Positions 22,905-32,763 of a stretch of DNA of 64,000 bases are shown in pieces. The position numbers were made by a program, and so were the translations under genes. Source of the DNA: Megamerina dolium. Taxonomy: Eukaryota; Arthropoda; Insecta; Diptera; Megamerinidae. A model generated the notes under the pieces. The model ran no database searches. It had not been told where the DNA came from and was given only the letters and a program-made list of their open reading frames with translations. Where the stretch lies: assembly GCA_963854835.1 (NCBI GenBank), contig OY978526.1, positions 42,757,140-42,821,139 on the forward strand, in the 5' to 3' direction. How positions within the stretch are numbered: the first letter of the stretch is position 1; every line of letters starts with the position of its first letter.

Positions 22905-24240
22905 TTAAATCATTATGCTGCCTATTCTATCCAAAGTGTTTGAAAAACTATTAATGTTGAAGATACAGCCAATTGTTGAAGCAAATAACATTATACCGTT
23001 GCATCAATTTGGGTTCAGAGCAAAACATGGTACAGTAGAACAAGTTCACAGAATAGTATCTAACATTAAAAAAGCGTTCGAAGCAAAGCAGTACTGCTCA
23101 GCAGTATTTCTGGACGTCGCACAAGTTTTTGATAAGGTTTGGCATTATGGCCTACTTCACAAAATCGGTTGTCTCTTTCCTGATAACATTTGCAAAATAT
23201 TAAAAAGCTATCTGTTGAATAGGAAATTTATGGTTAAACAAAGATCGTATCTAACTCAAACACGTACGATAATGGCTGGGGTCCCGCAAGGAAGCGTCTT
23301 AGGTCCCTTTTTATATCTAATCTACACTTCAGATATACCAACAAATGGCAATCTTTTCACATCAACTTTTGCAGACGATACAGCAATCTTGAGCGTCGAT
23401 GATAATCCCAGTAAAGCGTCAGAAAAACTGCAAAGTCACTTAAAAAGAGTACAACACTGGCTGGAGACATGGCGTATTAGAATCAACGAATCAAAATGCG
23501 TCCATATGACTTTCACGTTGAATAGAAAAACATGCCCTCAACTACAAATTAATGGTCAAAAAATACCAAAAAAAATCGAAGTGACCTATCTAGGCTTTCA
23601 TCTCGATAGAAGTCTAACCTGGAAGAAGCACATTGAAACAAAGCAATCGCATGCTAAATTAAAAGCAGCCAAACTTCATTGGTTGATTGGAAACGGCTCG
23701 AAATTGTCACTTCATAATAAAATGCTTATATTCAAGTCCACCATTAAACAAATTTGGAGCTACGGCATTCAGCTTTGGGACACTTCTTCAAACTCTAATA
23801 TTGAAAAAATTCAGCGTGTTCAATCTAAAATCCTTAGACGTCTTTGCCGAGCTTCTTGGTACATCAGTAACACAAATATACACAAGGACCTACAGATTGA
23901 CACTATTAAAATAGACATAGGGAAACATTGCCAACGTTACTCTGAACGACTAAGTAATCATCCTAATACTCTAGCGAGAGAGCTCCTTAAGCTTAAATAT
24001 ATTAAAAGACTAAAAGGAATAATGTTTTAAATATATCTTTCACATAATCTCTCATTACTATTATATATGTCCTTCATGAAATCACATGTTATATTTGTTT
24101 GCTTTAAGTTATTTGAATGATTCTACACATTGGTGTAGAATCAACAAAATGTATTTTTTAGTATATAAGATTTGTATAATTATTGTTAGTTTCGTAAGAA
24201 AGATACAATAAATAGAAGAAAATGAAAAAAAAAAAAAAAA
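22905..24240 (+). mobile_element. Jockey-clade LINE, 5'-truncated, 3' end intact
   Basis: It begins inside the reverse transcriptase (the 'PISLLPILSK' block, with its first residues lost) and includes the 3' untranslated region. It ends with AATAAA at about 24208 and a poly(A) run at 24225-24240. No clear target-site duplication is visible. The endonuclease and fingers regions are absent. Confidence 0.9.
22915..24030 (+). CDS. Jockey-type reverse transcriptase, intact 371-codon partial ORF
   Basis: The frame is open from 22915 to TAA with no shift or stop. Domains in order are the start of the RT core ('LPILSKVFEKLL'), 'HQFGFRAKHGT', motif A 'AVFLDVAQVFDKVWH' (catalytic Asp), motif B 'GVPQGSVLGPFLY', and motif C 'FADD' (catalytic Asp pair). 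These are followed by the thumb, 'WLETWRIRINESKC' and 'VTYLGFHLD', and the C-terminal 'WSYGIQLWD' and 'IQRVQSKILRRL' region. A full Jockey ORF2 is about 900 residues, so more than half is missing. The Met is internal and not a natural start. The intact frame in a truncated copy suggests recent insertion. Confidence 0.88.
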   Translation: MLPILSKVFEKLLMLKIQPIVEANNIIPLHQFGFRAKHGTVEQVHRIVSNIKKAFEAKQYCSAVFLDVAQVFDKVWHYGLLHKIGCLFPDNICKILKSYLLNRKFMVKQRSYLTQTRTIMAGVPQGSVLGPFLYLIYTSDIPTNGNLFTSTFADDTAILSVDDNPSKASEKLQSHLKRVQHWLETWRIRINESKCVHMTFTLNRKTCPQLQINGQKIPKKIEVTYLGFHLDRSLTWKKHIETKQSHAKLKAAKLHWLIGNGSKLSLHNKMLIFKSTIKQIWSYGIQLWDTSSNSNIEKIQRVQSKILRRLCRASWYISNTNIHKDLQIDTIKIDIGKHCQRYSERLSNHPNTLARELLKLKYIKRLKGIMF

Positions 24241-24285
24241 TTATATCAATAATTTAAAAAAGAATAAAAAAAGAATTAATAAAAA

Positions 24286-26660
24286 CTAAGTTACTATTTT
24301 AGTGAATTTTCGTTTTTTCTTGTGAACGGCTTCTTGAATTGCTTTGTTTAGTTTTCTAATCTTGAAGAACATCCTCGCCCGGAAGAACAATTTCTTTACC
24401 TTAATATTGCAATTAATACTGGAAGATTGCTCAATATGTTTTTGTACAAAATTATTTGTTATGAGCAACCCGTTTCCATTAAGGGGGAGGGGGAAAGGAT
24501 AAGCAGATTCGGAAAATCGATTTTTTTTTCATTTTCCAAGACAACGAGATGGCTGCCTGGGATCGATGATTCAGTGTAAGTTACAAAAAAAAATATATTT
24601 CTCACTTTTTGAGAAAAAAAAAACTTCATACGTGTTTTTCTGAAAACCAATTTTTTTGAAGTCCGTGAACACGATCCTGCAAAATCTACTCGACCGATTC
24701 TTTTCAAACTCGAAACATACTTTCTTGGTATAAAATGACTCAACCACACACCCCCCTATTTACATTTTTCCATTTTCATATTAAGGTAGTTTGTCATCTA
24801 AAAAATAGCGGAAAATTTAGCGCGTTTTTTGCTTAAATAGGCCAAGAACTGATGAAAAACGCATTTTTCAGTTTGTTTATCTGCCCGCTAGTGAATATAC
24901 CCTTCAGCTTTTTTTTTATGTTTCTACATTCTTGCTCAGTTTTTGCTAAACTCCTTTTTAAAACTTGTATGTTATATACATACTTCCTTTCCGTGTGTTT
25001 AAACGAGAGCTTCAAGGCGATACACTTTGCGGAATGCTTTTTCTGAAGTCTGTGCAGGAGCAAATTTTCTCTCTTTAACGCTTTGCTACGTTTGTAATAA
25101 AAACATACAATATATATTTATATATTTATTAGTTCAACTGTGCGATTTACTTACACTTCCTTTCGCAATTCTTCCACTTCCTCGAACACGTTGCTAGTGT
25201 TATGCATTTTTAAAGGAGAGTTTGAGGTTTCTCCAAGGACATTTGAAGAGTGGAAGGGCAAATTTTCTTTATCTTCCTCGATCACCGTGCGGGCTCCTGC
25301 AGTAATGATGCTGACATTGTCACCAACTTCAATAAAGGGTTATCCATTTTGCGGTTTCAAAAGTAAATGTAAATAAAACACATATAAAATACTTTTTATC
25401 ATGATATTTCTTTTTTATTATAAAGCTTGAACGTTGACATTATGTGTGAAATACTACATCATTTAAATGACCACCACGCGAATTGTTGCAAGCATCGATT
25501 CTTTTGAGGTAATTTTCGACCACTTTTTGACACATATTGGCCGGTATCTCAGCCATAACGTGACGAATGTTGGTTTTTAGGTGCTCAAGAGTTAAAGGTT
25601 TATCTGCATAAACACGGTCTTTCGCATGATCTTTGTGGCCACTTGATATCGCCACGACGAGAAATTACTCGGGCAGAAAATTTCTCTTACAATAAAGCCA
25701 TATTCGCTCGAGTTGTGTGGCATGTGGCACCGTCTTGTTGAAACCACAAATTCTCTAAGTCGTATTCTTCAATAGCAGGCAAAAAAAAGTCAGTTATCAT
25801 ATGACCATAACGCGAATTGACGGTGACAGTCGTTCCATCGTCGTTTTCGAAGAAGCAAAGTCCAATCACACCTCCGGACCAAAGAGCGCACCAAGCAGTG
25901 ACTTTTTGTGGATGTAGTGGCCTCTCTTCAATTACTTGAGGATTCTCAGAACCCCAAGTACGACAATTTTGTTTGTTAACATACCCACCGAGTGAGAAAT
26001 GTGCTTCGTCGCTGAAGAAAATTTTGTTCGAAAAATCGCCGTCCACCGCCTGTTGTTCAAGCACCCATTCGACTGTGAATGGTAAGCTGGCTTCAGTTGT
26101 TGTGTGAGCTGGATTTTATATGGATGTAGGTGTAGATCCAAATGCAAAATACGCCATAATGTGCCGTAAGACAGTCCTAATTCCTGAGAACGACGAGGAA
26201 TCGACACATTCGGGTCTTCGGCAACACTTTCACTTACAGCAGCGATATTTTCGGTGGTACGAGCGAAACGATGATGCACAGGCCTTACAATATCTGTAAC
26301 CGATCCAGTATCTTCATATTTCTTCACAATTTTGCCAATTGCTTGCGTAGTTGGACGATTATGTAAACCATAATCTCCTCTTAAAGCACGATATGTGGCT
26401 GTGGCAGAATCACCATTTTTGTAGTAGGTTTTTACAATTTTAATGCGTTGTGCGTTAGTTAAGCGATCCATTTTCGCAAATGTCAGACTTTGAACTGAAA
26501 AAGAAAGAAATTGTTTTAACAACTCAGTTTGACAGATTTCGAATTCTAGCCCTATACTTTTGAAACCGCGAAATGGATAACCCTTTACAATCTAATCCGA
26601 GATCTGTTAATCTGTCTGAGTTAATTTAAACGGTTGAATATTTTCATACAATAACCAACG
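24286..26660 (-). pseudogene. P-element-like (THAP9-like) transposase relic, split by rosa
   Basis: Minus-strand pieces, in order, start with an acidic stretch ending 'NVFEEVEELRKEV' (25335-25155) and a GTAAGT donor. A ~70-base intron ends at a TAG near 25085. Then come 'ALKRENLLLHRL' and a coiled coil to 'KKLKGIFTSGQINKLKN' (25080-24850), the block that precedes the catalytic core in P and THAP9 transposases. A basic C-terminal piece follows ('LFFRARMFFKIRKLNKAI', 24468-24286). Between the last two pieces, about 350 bases do not match. Removing rosa (25335-26585) and one TA joins the upstream frame 'DLGLDCIEV' to 'GDNV'. No THAP zinc finger is recognised. Assignment to the P superfamily is moderately secure. 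Confidence 0.58.
25335..26585 (-). mobile_element. rosa-type (DD41D) mariner, copy 1, broken
   Basis: The ends AAGGGTTATCCATTT and the inverted AAATGGATAACCCTT are flanked by TA (25333-25334 and 26586-26587); ~29-base terminal repeats include 'GCGGTTTCAAAAGTA'. The transposase is split over three frames: N-terminus from MDRLT (ATG near 26471) to about 26070, a middle part with 'FFSDEAHFSLGG' (first Asp) and 'FQQDGATCHT' (second Asp), and a C-terminus 'KRIDACNNSRGGHLNDV'. A segment holding the third Asp is deleted near 25650-25690. Copy 2 (37279) is better preserved. The element inserted into the P-like relic. Confidence 0.9.
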
Positions 26661-26848
26661 ATTTTTTGTTACCATTAACTGCAATTTCCGAACTTTGTTG
26701 ATGCAACAACATAGCATCGATGTGCTTATTTTCTCTTCGTTGCACCCGCTGTCCCCGAAGTGTTGTCCCACCAGGTACTCGGCAAATAGTTGGCACAACC
26801 CAGAGCTTCAATTAAAGTTTTGACGCAAAGCCTGGAAAATTAGGAATG
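26588..26848. other. Flank between rosa and the 5-kb duplication
   Basis: The part nearest rosa continues the P-like frame for about 15 codons on the minus strand. The remainder has a 63-codon minus-strand frame with several cysteines (26607-26798) and no motif I can name. Confidence 0.35.
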
Positions 26849-27237
26849 TGCTAATAAAATAAATAAATTTTACCCATTTCATATTGCTTGAGGTTTATAA
26901 AATCATCATCTATGAAATGGTCCTTGCAAATCACACTATTTTTGTGGTTGAAAGGACTTAATCGCCGGCAGAAACTAATCCACTTTTTTTGCCAAATCCA
27001 CATCACACGGAAAGGTAAAATAATTATTTAATAACGATTTGTCGCAACTATCGTTATTGCAACTCGACACTGCACACTTCATTTATAAAAATCACCTTTT
27101 ATTCAATCAAAATTGTTTTAAGTAACCGCGTACTATATAAATACAAGAATTATAAAAATTTATTTGCCTCAGTCGGCTGTCAAACTCAAACCAAAAAAGG
27201 GCGCAATCTGTGTCTCTCCCTATTTAACTTAAAAAAA

Positions 27238-27712
27238 TCTCTTTACAGTCGACTGGGCCGACCAACTTATACCCGACTTTATATATATATATAAAGTTTG
27301 CGCGAATAGCCATCTTTTTCTTTTATTTCCACTTTTTGAGAAACAATATTTGCATATAATACTAATTTGAACCAAATTTCACTCGAAATATGGTTGACTT
27401 TGACGAAGTACTTTGTATGAGGGAGCTATATAATAAGTGGGCTTGGCTTACCTCTTTCTTGTAAATCCAATTAATTTTTCAATATTAATCCACACCTTAA
27501 ATTTGTTTGTCCTACGTTGAATAGTTTGTAAGTTATGGCGGTTAACATTTTTGTTTAATTTCCTCAACTTTGTATGGAAGCCCCAATATGAAGTGGGCGT
27601 GGTACGCTGATTTTTTGCCAGATTATTTCCGACTACGATATTTATTTAAGTGTCAATTATGGTTATTCTAGACAGAAGATTGCCGAAGTTACAGCTGTTT
27701 CAATTTAAAATT
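27238..27712 (-). mobile_element. DINE-1/Helentron-like element, 3' part (copy 1)
   Basis: It begins with the reversed terminal hairpin (tctctttacaGTCGACTGGGCCGAC, stem nearly perfect) and TTATACCC-like sequence. It continues through three monomers with 'agtgggc' and 'gtgtcaattatggttattctag', and stops abruptly at the RTE fragment. It is truncated at its 5' end. Confidence 0.75.
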
Positions 27713-29450
27713 TGCAGAAATACCGAACTCAGACATTGTTGCGTAGAGGTAATCCCTTACAGGACTGTCGAAAGCGGCTTTATAAACAACAAATAGGTGG
27801 AGGGTGTCGATCTGTTTTTCTTGGGTCTTCTCCAGGATTTGGCGCAGTGTAAAAATCTAACAGATGGTAGATTTACCACAACTGAAGCCACACTGATAAA
27901 GTCCAATCAGGTTATTGAGCATAGGCTTCAATTTTTCACACAGTATGCTCGATAGAACCTTGTACGCGATAATTACTCCACGGTAGTTGGCGTAAATTGT
28001 GGGGTCTCCTTTTTTATGTACGAGACAGAGAACACCGAGCCTCCAATCATCAGGCATGCTTTAATCCGACCATATTCTGCTTATGCGATGGTGCACGCGG
28101 GCGAGCAGCTCATCGCTTCCGGTCTTAAACAACACGGTAGACAGGCCATCAGCACCTGCACCTTTGTTGTTTTAGCGCTAAAATAGCCGTTCCAACCTCG
28201 GCATGGTCGGGTGGTGGAACGTCAACACCATCATCTGTAATTGGGGTTATCAGACAATCTCCTCCACTGGCGGAATTGTTGCCACGTTGCCATTCAGCAA
28301 CGTGGAGAAGTGTTCCCTCCATAGGCTCAGTACACTCTGGACATCTGTAACCAGATTCCCATTTTCGTCAAAACAAGAAGAAGCTTCGAAGAATTTCGAG
28401 TCTCATTCTTGTCGGTACACATATCTAACTCCTCAGACTAGCGTCTTTCCAAACTTCCTCTTCTTGCGCCTGAAAAGACGTCTCTCTGCACTCCTTTTCT
28501 CCCTGTACCGCTCTTTAACAGCTCGCGTTGCGCCTGCACGCAAGGTTTTTCTGTAGGTGGCGTCATTATCTGCGGTAGCGTCGCGACACTCCTGATCATA
28601 CCACTCATCCCTCAGAGGCTGGTAGTAACTGATTACCTCCTCGGTAGCAGTAGTTATGGAGTGCGCATGTATCATCAAGTGGGGGAGTGTTCTGCATAAG
28701 CAGATCCGATAGTTAAGTGGCAAAAGCATCTGCTGTCTCTGGTATTTGCAGCTTACTGACGTCGAGCTTTCTCTGTGTGGGTGTGCTTTCTCTTGTTATT
28801 TGCAACACATAAATGTGTGTGCACCTTATCTGTAACAAGGTAGTGATCCGAGTCGGTGCTGGCACCACCAATCGATTTCACGTCCATCACACTGGAAGCA
28901 ATCACACTGGAAGCAATCACACTGGAAGCAATCACACTGGAAGCAATCCGTCAATCACCACATGATCAATTTGATTTCTTGTTCGTTGATCTGGAGCCAG
29001 ACATGTCGCTTTGTGGATGTACAGATGTTGGAATCTGGTACCACTAATTACCATGTTTCGTGCTGCGGCGAAGTCGATCAGCTTTATTCCGTTATCAGAG
29101 GTTTTCGGTGGGAGGCTGAATTTTGATATCGTGGCAGGGGCAGCGGTCGAAGCTTCTTCGAGACGCTGAAAGAAGCTCTCCTAGGTCGCATCGTCTTTCT
29201 CATTCGTCGGAGCGTGGGCAAATATAAAGCTGATGTTAAAGAATTTTGCCCTGATGCGGATTATGGCCAGCCGCATCAGGGCCAGCCAAAAATCCACATT
29301 ATAATTCGTGCCTTTCAGCATGGCAAGTGTAGTATATATAACAAGACGCTCTTTTGGAGTAGCACTGTCCATCGCATTTCCTGGAGATCGGTGATGTCCG
29401 CCTTGTATTTCTCGAGGACATCAACCAGGTTGATTCCACATTTCAGGTGT
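27711..29450 (-). pseudogene. RTE-type retrotransposon, endonuclease to RT motif A (copy 1)
   Basis: Minus-strand order: 'EKYKADITDLQEMRW' and 'FNISFIFAHAPTNEKDD' (AP-type endonuclease), 'SDHYLVTDKV' (catalytic Asp-His of the endonuclease end), then the linker 'WYDQECRDATADN' and 'FRRKKRKFGK'. Next come 'MPDDWRLGVLCLVHKKGDPT', 'NLIGLYQCGFSCGKST', an in-frame stop, and 'FTLRQILEKTQEKQIDT' to the 'YKAAFDSPVRDYLYATM' block. It ends where the DINE-like element begins. Several stops and shifts. It is the complementary 5' half to the copy at 15855-16961. Confidence 0.85.
28886..28945. repeat. 15-bp tandem repeat x4 inside the endonuclease (copy 1)
   Basis: ATCACACTGGAAGCA occurs four times without a mismatch. 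On the coding strand this adds in-frame IASSV units just before the catalytic 'SDHY'. Other family members normally show one unit, so this is a local expansion after death or a non-functional variant. With no spacers, it is not a CRISPR. Confidence 0.92.
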
Positions 29451-29617
29451 TTATCCGTAAATCATGGTCCTTATTTCGTTTGCGGTGGTCATCAACAAAG
29501 GGGGTAGTCCATTTCCGAAGCATTTTTATATTATTCAAGGGGGGATTAATGGGTTAAGCATGTTCCGAATAAACATTTGGGAGAAAATTATTGTGGCTTG
29601 GTTTAACCCCTGGTTTA

Positions 29618-29957
29618 GGGTTAGTGCCGTAGCTCAGTGGCTAGTGTGTTGGTCTTCTGATCTGTAGGTTGTGGTTCAATTCCCGGCTGAAGCATAACAA
29701 ATTCTTTCAAACGGCACCCACCTGTCGGAAAGCCATTGGCACTTCTTCCGGCAGTAAAAATTTACCATGGAAAAGCTTCTAAAAGAATTCTGCCACAAAG
29801 CTCAGAAAATGTGATGTCGCAAGAGTTCTGCCGTTCGGAACCGGTTAAAATAAGTAGGTCCCTTCTAATACTGTGCAAAATTTAACACGCACAACAGTAA
29901 TGGAAGAGAAGCTCGGCCAAAAAGTCCTTAGGGGCTTATAAGTACCATATATATATT
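29618..29957 (+). mobile_element. Complete tRNA-derived SINE (copy 1)
   Basis: The RNA polymerase III promoter is perfect. The A box TAGCTCAGTGG is at 29630-29640 and the B box GGTTCAATTCC at 29673-29683, 32 bases apart. The first ~72 bases (29625-29697) fold like a tRNA with a 'CTTCTGA' anticodon-type loop; tRNA-Arg(TCT) is a plausible source, by inference. A ~250-base unrelated body and an ATATAT tail follow. No terminator-CCA context, so this is not a tRNA gene. It is the reference copy for the family. Confidence 0.9.
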
Positions 29958-30315
29958 ACCCCCTGAGAAGGGACTCCAGGACAATTGTTGAGTTTTACGA
30001 TGTTGCTTTAATTTTTGTGAAATTTGACCTCGGGTCACGTAATTTTTTTTTTTTAATAAAAAAATGAAAAGGGGTCCTGAGGAACATGTGACCTGCAAAT
30101 TCCGTACAAAGGGAGCAAGAAGAAGAAGCACTTTCTAGGGAACCTAAAAATATTAAGGATCTCTACGTGCACTTGTGGTGAAACTAAATCATTTCACTTT
30201 TACTGATAATCTTCGTGCTTCTCATATTGTTGCTATTGAAATTGAAAGGTTGGCTTCATTTCACTTTCACTCGGGATTCACTGCCGCAGAACCTATGCAG
30301 GAATATAATACAAAC
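29958..30315. other. Unassigned spacer (copy 1)
   Basis: Between the SINE and the last recognisable niki-like exon. No further RCC1 exon is visible here, although the gene would continue in this direction. Confidence 0.4.
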
Positions 30316-31161
30316 CCGATAATATGATAGCTTCGTACACTCTCCATACGACTGGGATAATGTTTCCATGCTTCTAGTGAATTTAAACCCAATTGACCGT
30401 GAGTGCCTTCACCCCATGTGTACACTGATCCATCTGCGGGTAATAAGCATGAATGCATTAACATATCCATAATTCTGTGAATGCTACAAACCATCATTTA
30501 CAACAACAAAATGTGAATCACTTGTTGCTACTTGGACAATACAAGCTTTCGGTGGTAATTGTATGGGATTCATGCTGAAACTTTAACCAAATGCTTTCAA
30601 CTGATATAATACAGATCTGCGAATAGATTTTCCATTAATTGAATTCAATCTTATGAGAAAGTAAAAGAAACAAAATCGACCTCTTTTGTATAGTTTCCTT
30701 CGGCGACATTGTATCAGCATTCATTATGTCCTTTGTTTCAGTTTGTGCTGTAGCAATTTCTACCATGGTTGATATTTTGGAGCTATTACCAGAAAATAAA
30801 CTCTCCTGTTTTACAGACAATCGTTCAGTACTTGTCAATGAGTCTGTTGAAACCAAATCATCCTCATAAGAGTAGCTATGAGAAGAAAAAGAGACAAGCT
30901 TAATCATCCCGGTACATTTGAATACATAAAATGTAATAGGCATCGAACAAACCCTTTATTTTTACTCAGATTACGAAATATTAAGGGTGTCCAATATTCT
31001 AAGATTTCCAAAGCTGTTGGACGTTGTGTTGCATCGACCTTTTAGGTAATAATGAGTAGTAAATTAAAGTTTTAAAAAACACAAATGCAAACCTGTAAAA
31101 GATTACTAAGCAGACTCCGTAATCCTGAAGAATATCCCATGGGTAATGGTGGATAGGCTCC
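30316..31161 (-). pseudogene. niki: niki/Nek8-like kinase-RCC1 gene fragment, five exons (copy 1)
   Basis: Five exons are spliced in consistent phase: 31093-31161, 30953-31038, 30681-30875, 30492-30616 and 30316-30433, with introns of 54-77, 64 and 58 bases and GT-AG ends. Exons 1-2 encode the end of a kinase C-lobe ('AYPPLPMGYSSGLRSLL', then 'QRPTALEILEYW', the conserved Arg of subdomain XI). Exon 3 is a Ser/Thr-rich linker. Exons 4-5 encode the start of an RCC1 domain ('PIQLPPKACIVQVATSDSHF', 'GSVYTWGEGTHGQLGL'). A NIMA-type kinase joined to RCC1 repeats is the Niki/NEK8/NEK9 architecture. An in-frame TAA at 30583-30585 interrupts exon 4. The kinase N-lobe and later RCC1 repeats are absent from the window. 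It has introns, so it is not a retrocopy; a truncated genomic duplicate is likely. Confidence 0.75.
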
Positions 31162-31685
31162 CTTGAAATGTTAGGGGAAGAAAAATGTATCGTTATTATT
31201 CTTGATTTTTATATGTGATATACAATTGTTGTCCGAGTATATGAATCAATCATACCGCCATTATTTTCGATACAAGCTCTAATAAATTTGTCGCTGCAAG
31301 ACCTGTAACCTAGAAGGCTTTCGCCACTCACTTCAGCCGCCTCCCAGCGGGTGTCAGGAAGACGTTGCCCGGTGGTCGCCACGTGGAGGACCCCCATTAA
31401 TAATGAAGGTGGCATCACATAGTAAGCAGCTCAAATTACATGACTACCCCTCATTAACAAAAAACGGTGTCATCACATAGCGCGCAAAACAAACTACATG
31501 ACAGCCAGTGAGTTTACTTGCGATGAGATTGCGCTAGCCCCAGCCGGTTGAGGCAGTTAGACACCTTACCTTGCGAAAATACTACCAGACTTCCTATTCA
31601 GCCTATTACAAAATGAAATTTTTAGCAAAATATCGTAACAAGACTTAGAAATTTTATTTCTGAAGATAAAAAATAAATAATAAAT
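31162..31685. other. Unassigned, GC-richer segment (copy 1)
   Basis: The stretch 31290-31600 is less AT-rich than the rest, with a 69-codon minus-strand frame (31209-31418). It repeats 'catcacatag' and 'actacatgac' motifs at about 31410-31500. It may be an unrecognised transposon end. It does not encode the kinase exon expected upstream. Confidence 0.4.
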
Positions 31686-31903
31686 ATGTGGTACTTAAAG
31701 CCCCAAAGAGCTCATTGGCCGAGCTTCTCTTCCATTACTGTTGTGCGTCTTAAATTTGGACATTATTCGAAGGGACCTACATATTTTAACCGATTCCGAA
31801 CGGCAGAACACTTGTGACATCACTTTTTCTGAGCTTTGTCACAGAGTTCTTTTAGAAGCTTTTTCATGGCAAGTTGTTACTGTCGGAAGAGTTGCCAATT
31901 GCT
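31686..31903 (-). mobile_element. SINE, reversed, cut by the duplication breakpoint
   Basis: This matches 36737-36954 exactly. It stops at 'ttgccaatTGCT', where copy 2 of the duplication begins. The tRNA-like head, present in the 36.7-37.1 kb copy, is missing. Confidence 0.92.
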
Positions 31904-32288
31904 AATAAAATAAATAAATTTTACCCATTTCATATTGCTTGAGGTTTATAAAATCATCATCTATGAAATGGTCCTTGCAAATCACACTATTTTTGTGGTT
32001 GAAAGGACTTAATCGCCGGCAGAAACTAATCCACTTTTTTTGCCAAATCCACATCACACGGAAAGGTAAAATAATTATTTAATAACGATTTGTCGCAACT
32101 ATCGTTATTGCAACTCGACACTGCACACTTCATTTATAAAAATCACCTTTTATTCAATCAAAATTGTTTTAAGTAACCGCGTACTATATAAATACAAGAA
32201 TTATAAAAATTTATTTGCCTCAGTCGGCTGTCAAACTCAAACCAAAAAAGGGCGCAATCTGTGTCTCTCCCTATTTAACTTAAAAAAA

Positions 32289-32763
32289 TCTCTTTACAGT
32301 CGACTGGGCCGACCAACTTATACCCGACTTTATATATATATATAAAGTTTGCGCGAATAGCCATCTTTTTCTTTTATTTCCACTTTTTGAGAAACAATAT
32401 TTGCATATAATACTAATTTGAACCAAATTTCACTCGAAATATGGTTGACTTTGACGAAGTACTTTGTATGAGGGAGCTATATAATAAGTGGGCTTGGCTT
32501 ACCTCTTTCTTGTAAATCCAATTAATTTTTCAATATTAATCCACACCTTAAATTTGTTTGTCCTACGTTGAATAGTTTGTAAGTTATGGCGGTTAACATT
32601 TTTGTTTAATTTCCTCAACTTTGTATGGAAGCCCCAATATGAAGTGGGCGTGGTACGCTGATTTTTTGCCAGATTATTTCCGACTACGATATTTATTTAA
32701 GTGTCAATTATGGTTATTCTAGACAGAAGATTGCCGAAGTTACAGCTGTTTCAATTTAAAATT
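32289..32763 (-). mobile_element. DINE-1/Helentron-like element, 3' part (copy 2)
   Basis: Duplicate of 27238-27712, no difference seen. Confidence 0.75.

Larger units (their letters stand above)
26849..31899. repeat. Tandem duplication of 5,051 bp, copy 1
   Basis: Every base compared matches 31900-36950 at an offset of exactly 5,051. This covers all frames and the microsatellite lengths. The left flank reads 'aatgTGCTaat', the junction between copies 'caatTGCTaat' and the right flank 'caatTGCTtgcc'. The event therefore joined through a 4-base TGCT shared by both ends. The right edge lies inside a reversed SINE. Confidence 0.95.

Noticed and set aside
24459..24749. A 96-codon minus-strand frame as a gene
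   Set aside because: No family signature, homopolymer-rich, and it sits between two pieces of the P-like relic.
28203..28556. Plus-strand 117-codon frame (also 33254-33607)
   Set aside because: Antisense shadow of the RTE linker and RT region on the minus strand.
28886..28945. CRISPR-like repeat
   Set aside because: The units are contiguous 15-mers without spacers, inside a retrotransposon gene of a eukaryote.
29625..29697. A tRNA gene
   Set aside because: A and B boxes are good, but the sequence is the head of a dispersed SINE with a long body, repeated nine times. No terminator follows the tRNA-like part.
31209..31418. The kinase exon expected upstream of the niki-like fragment
   Set aside because: The 69-codon frame has no kinase motif (no DFG or APE), and the region looks like another repeat.
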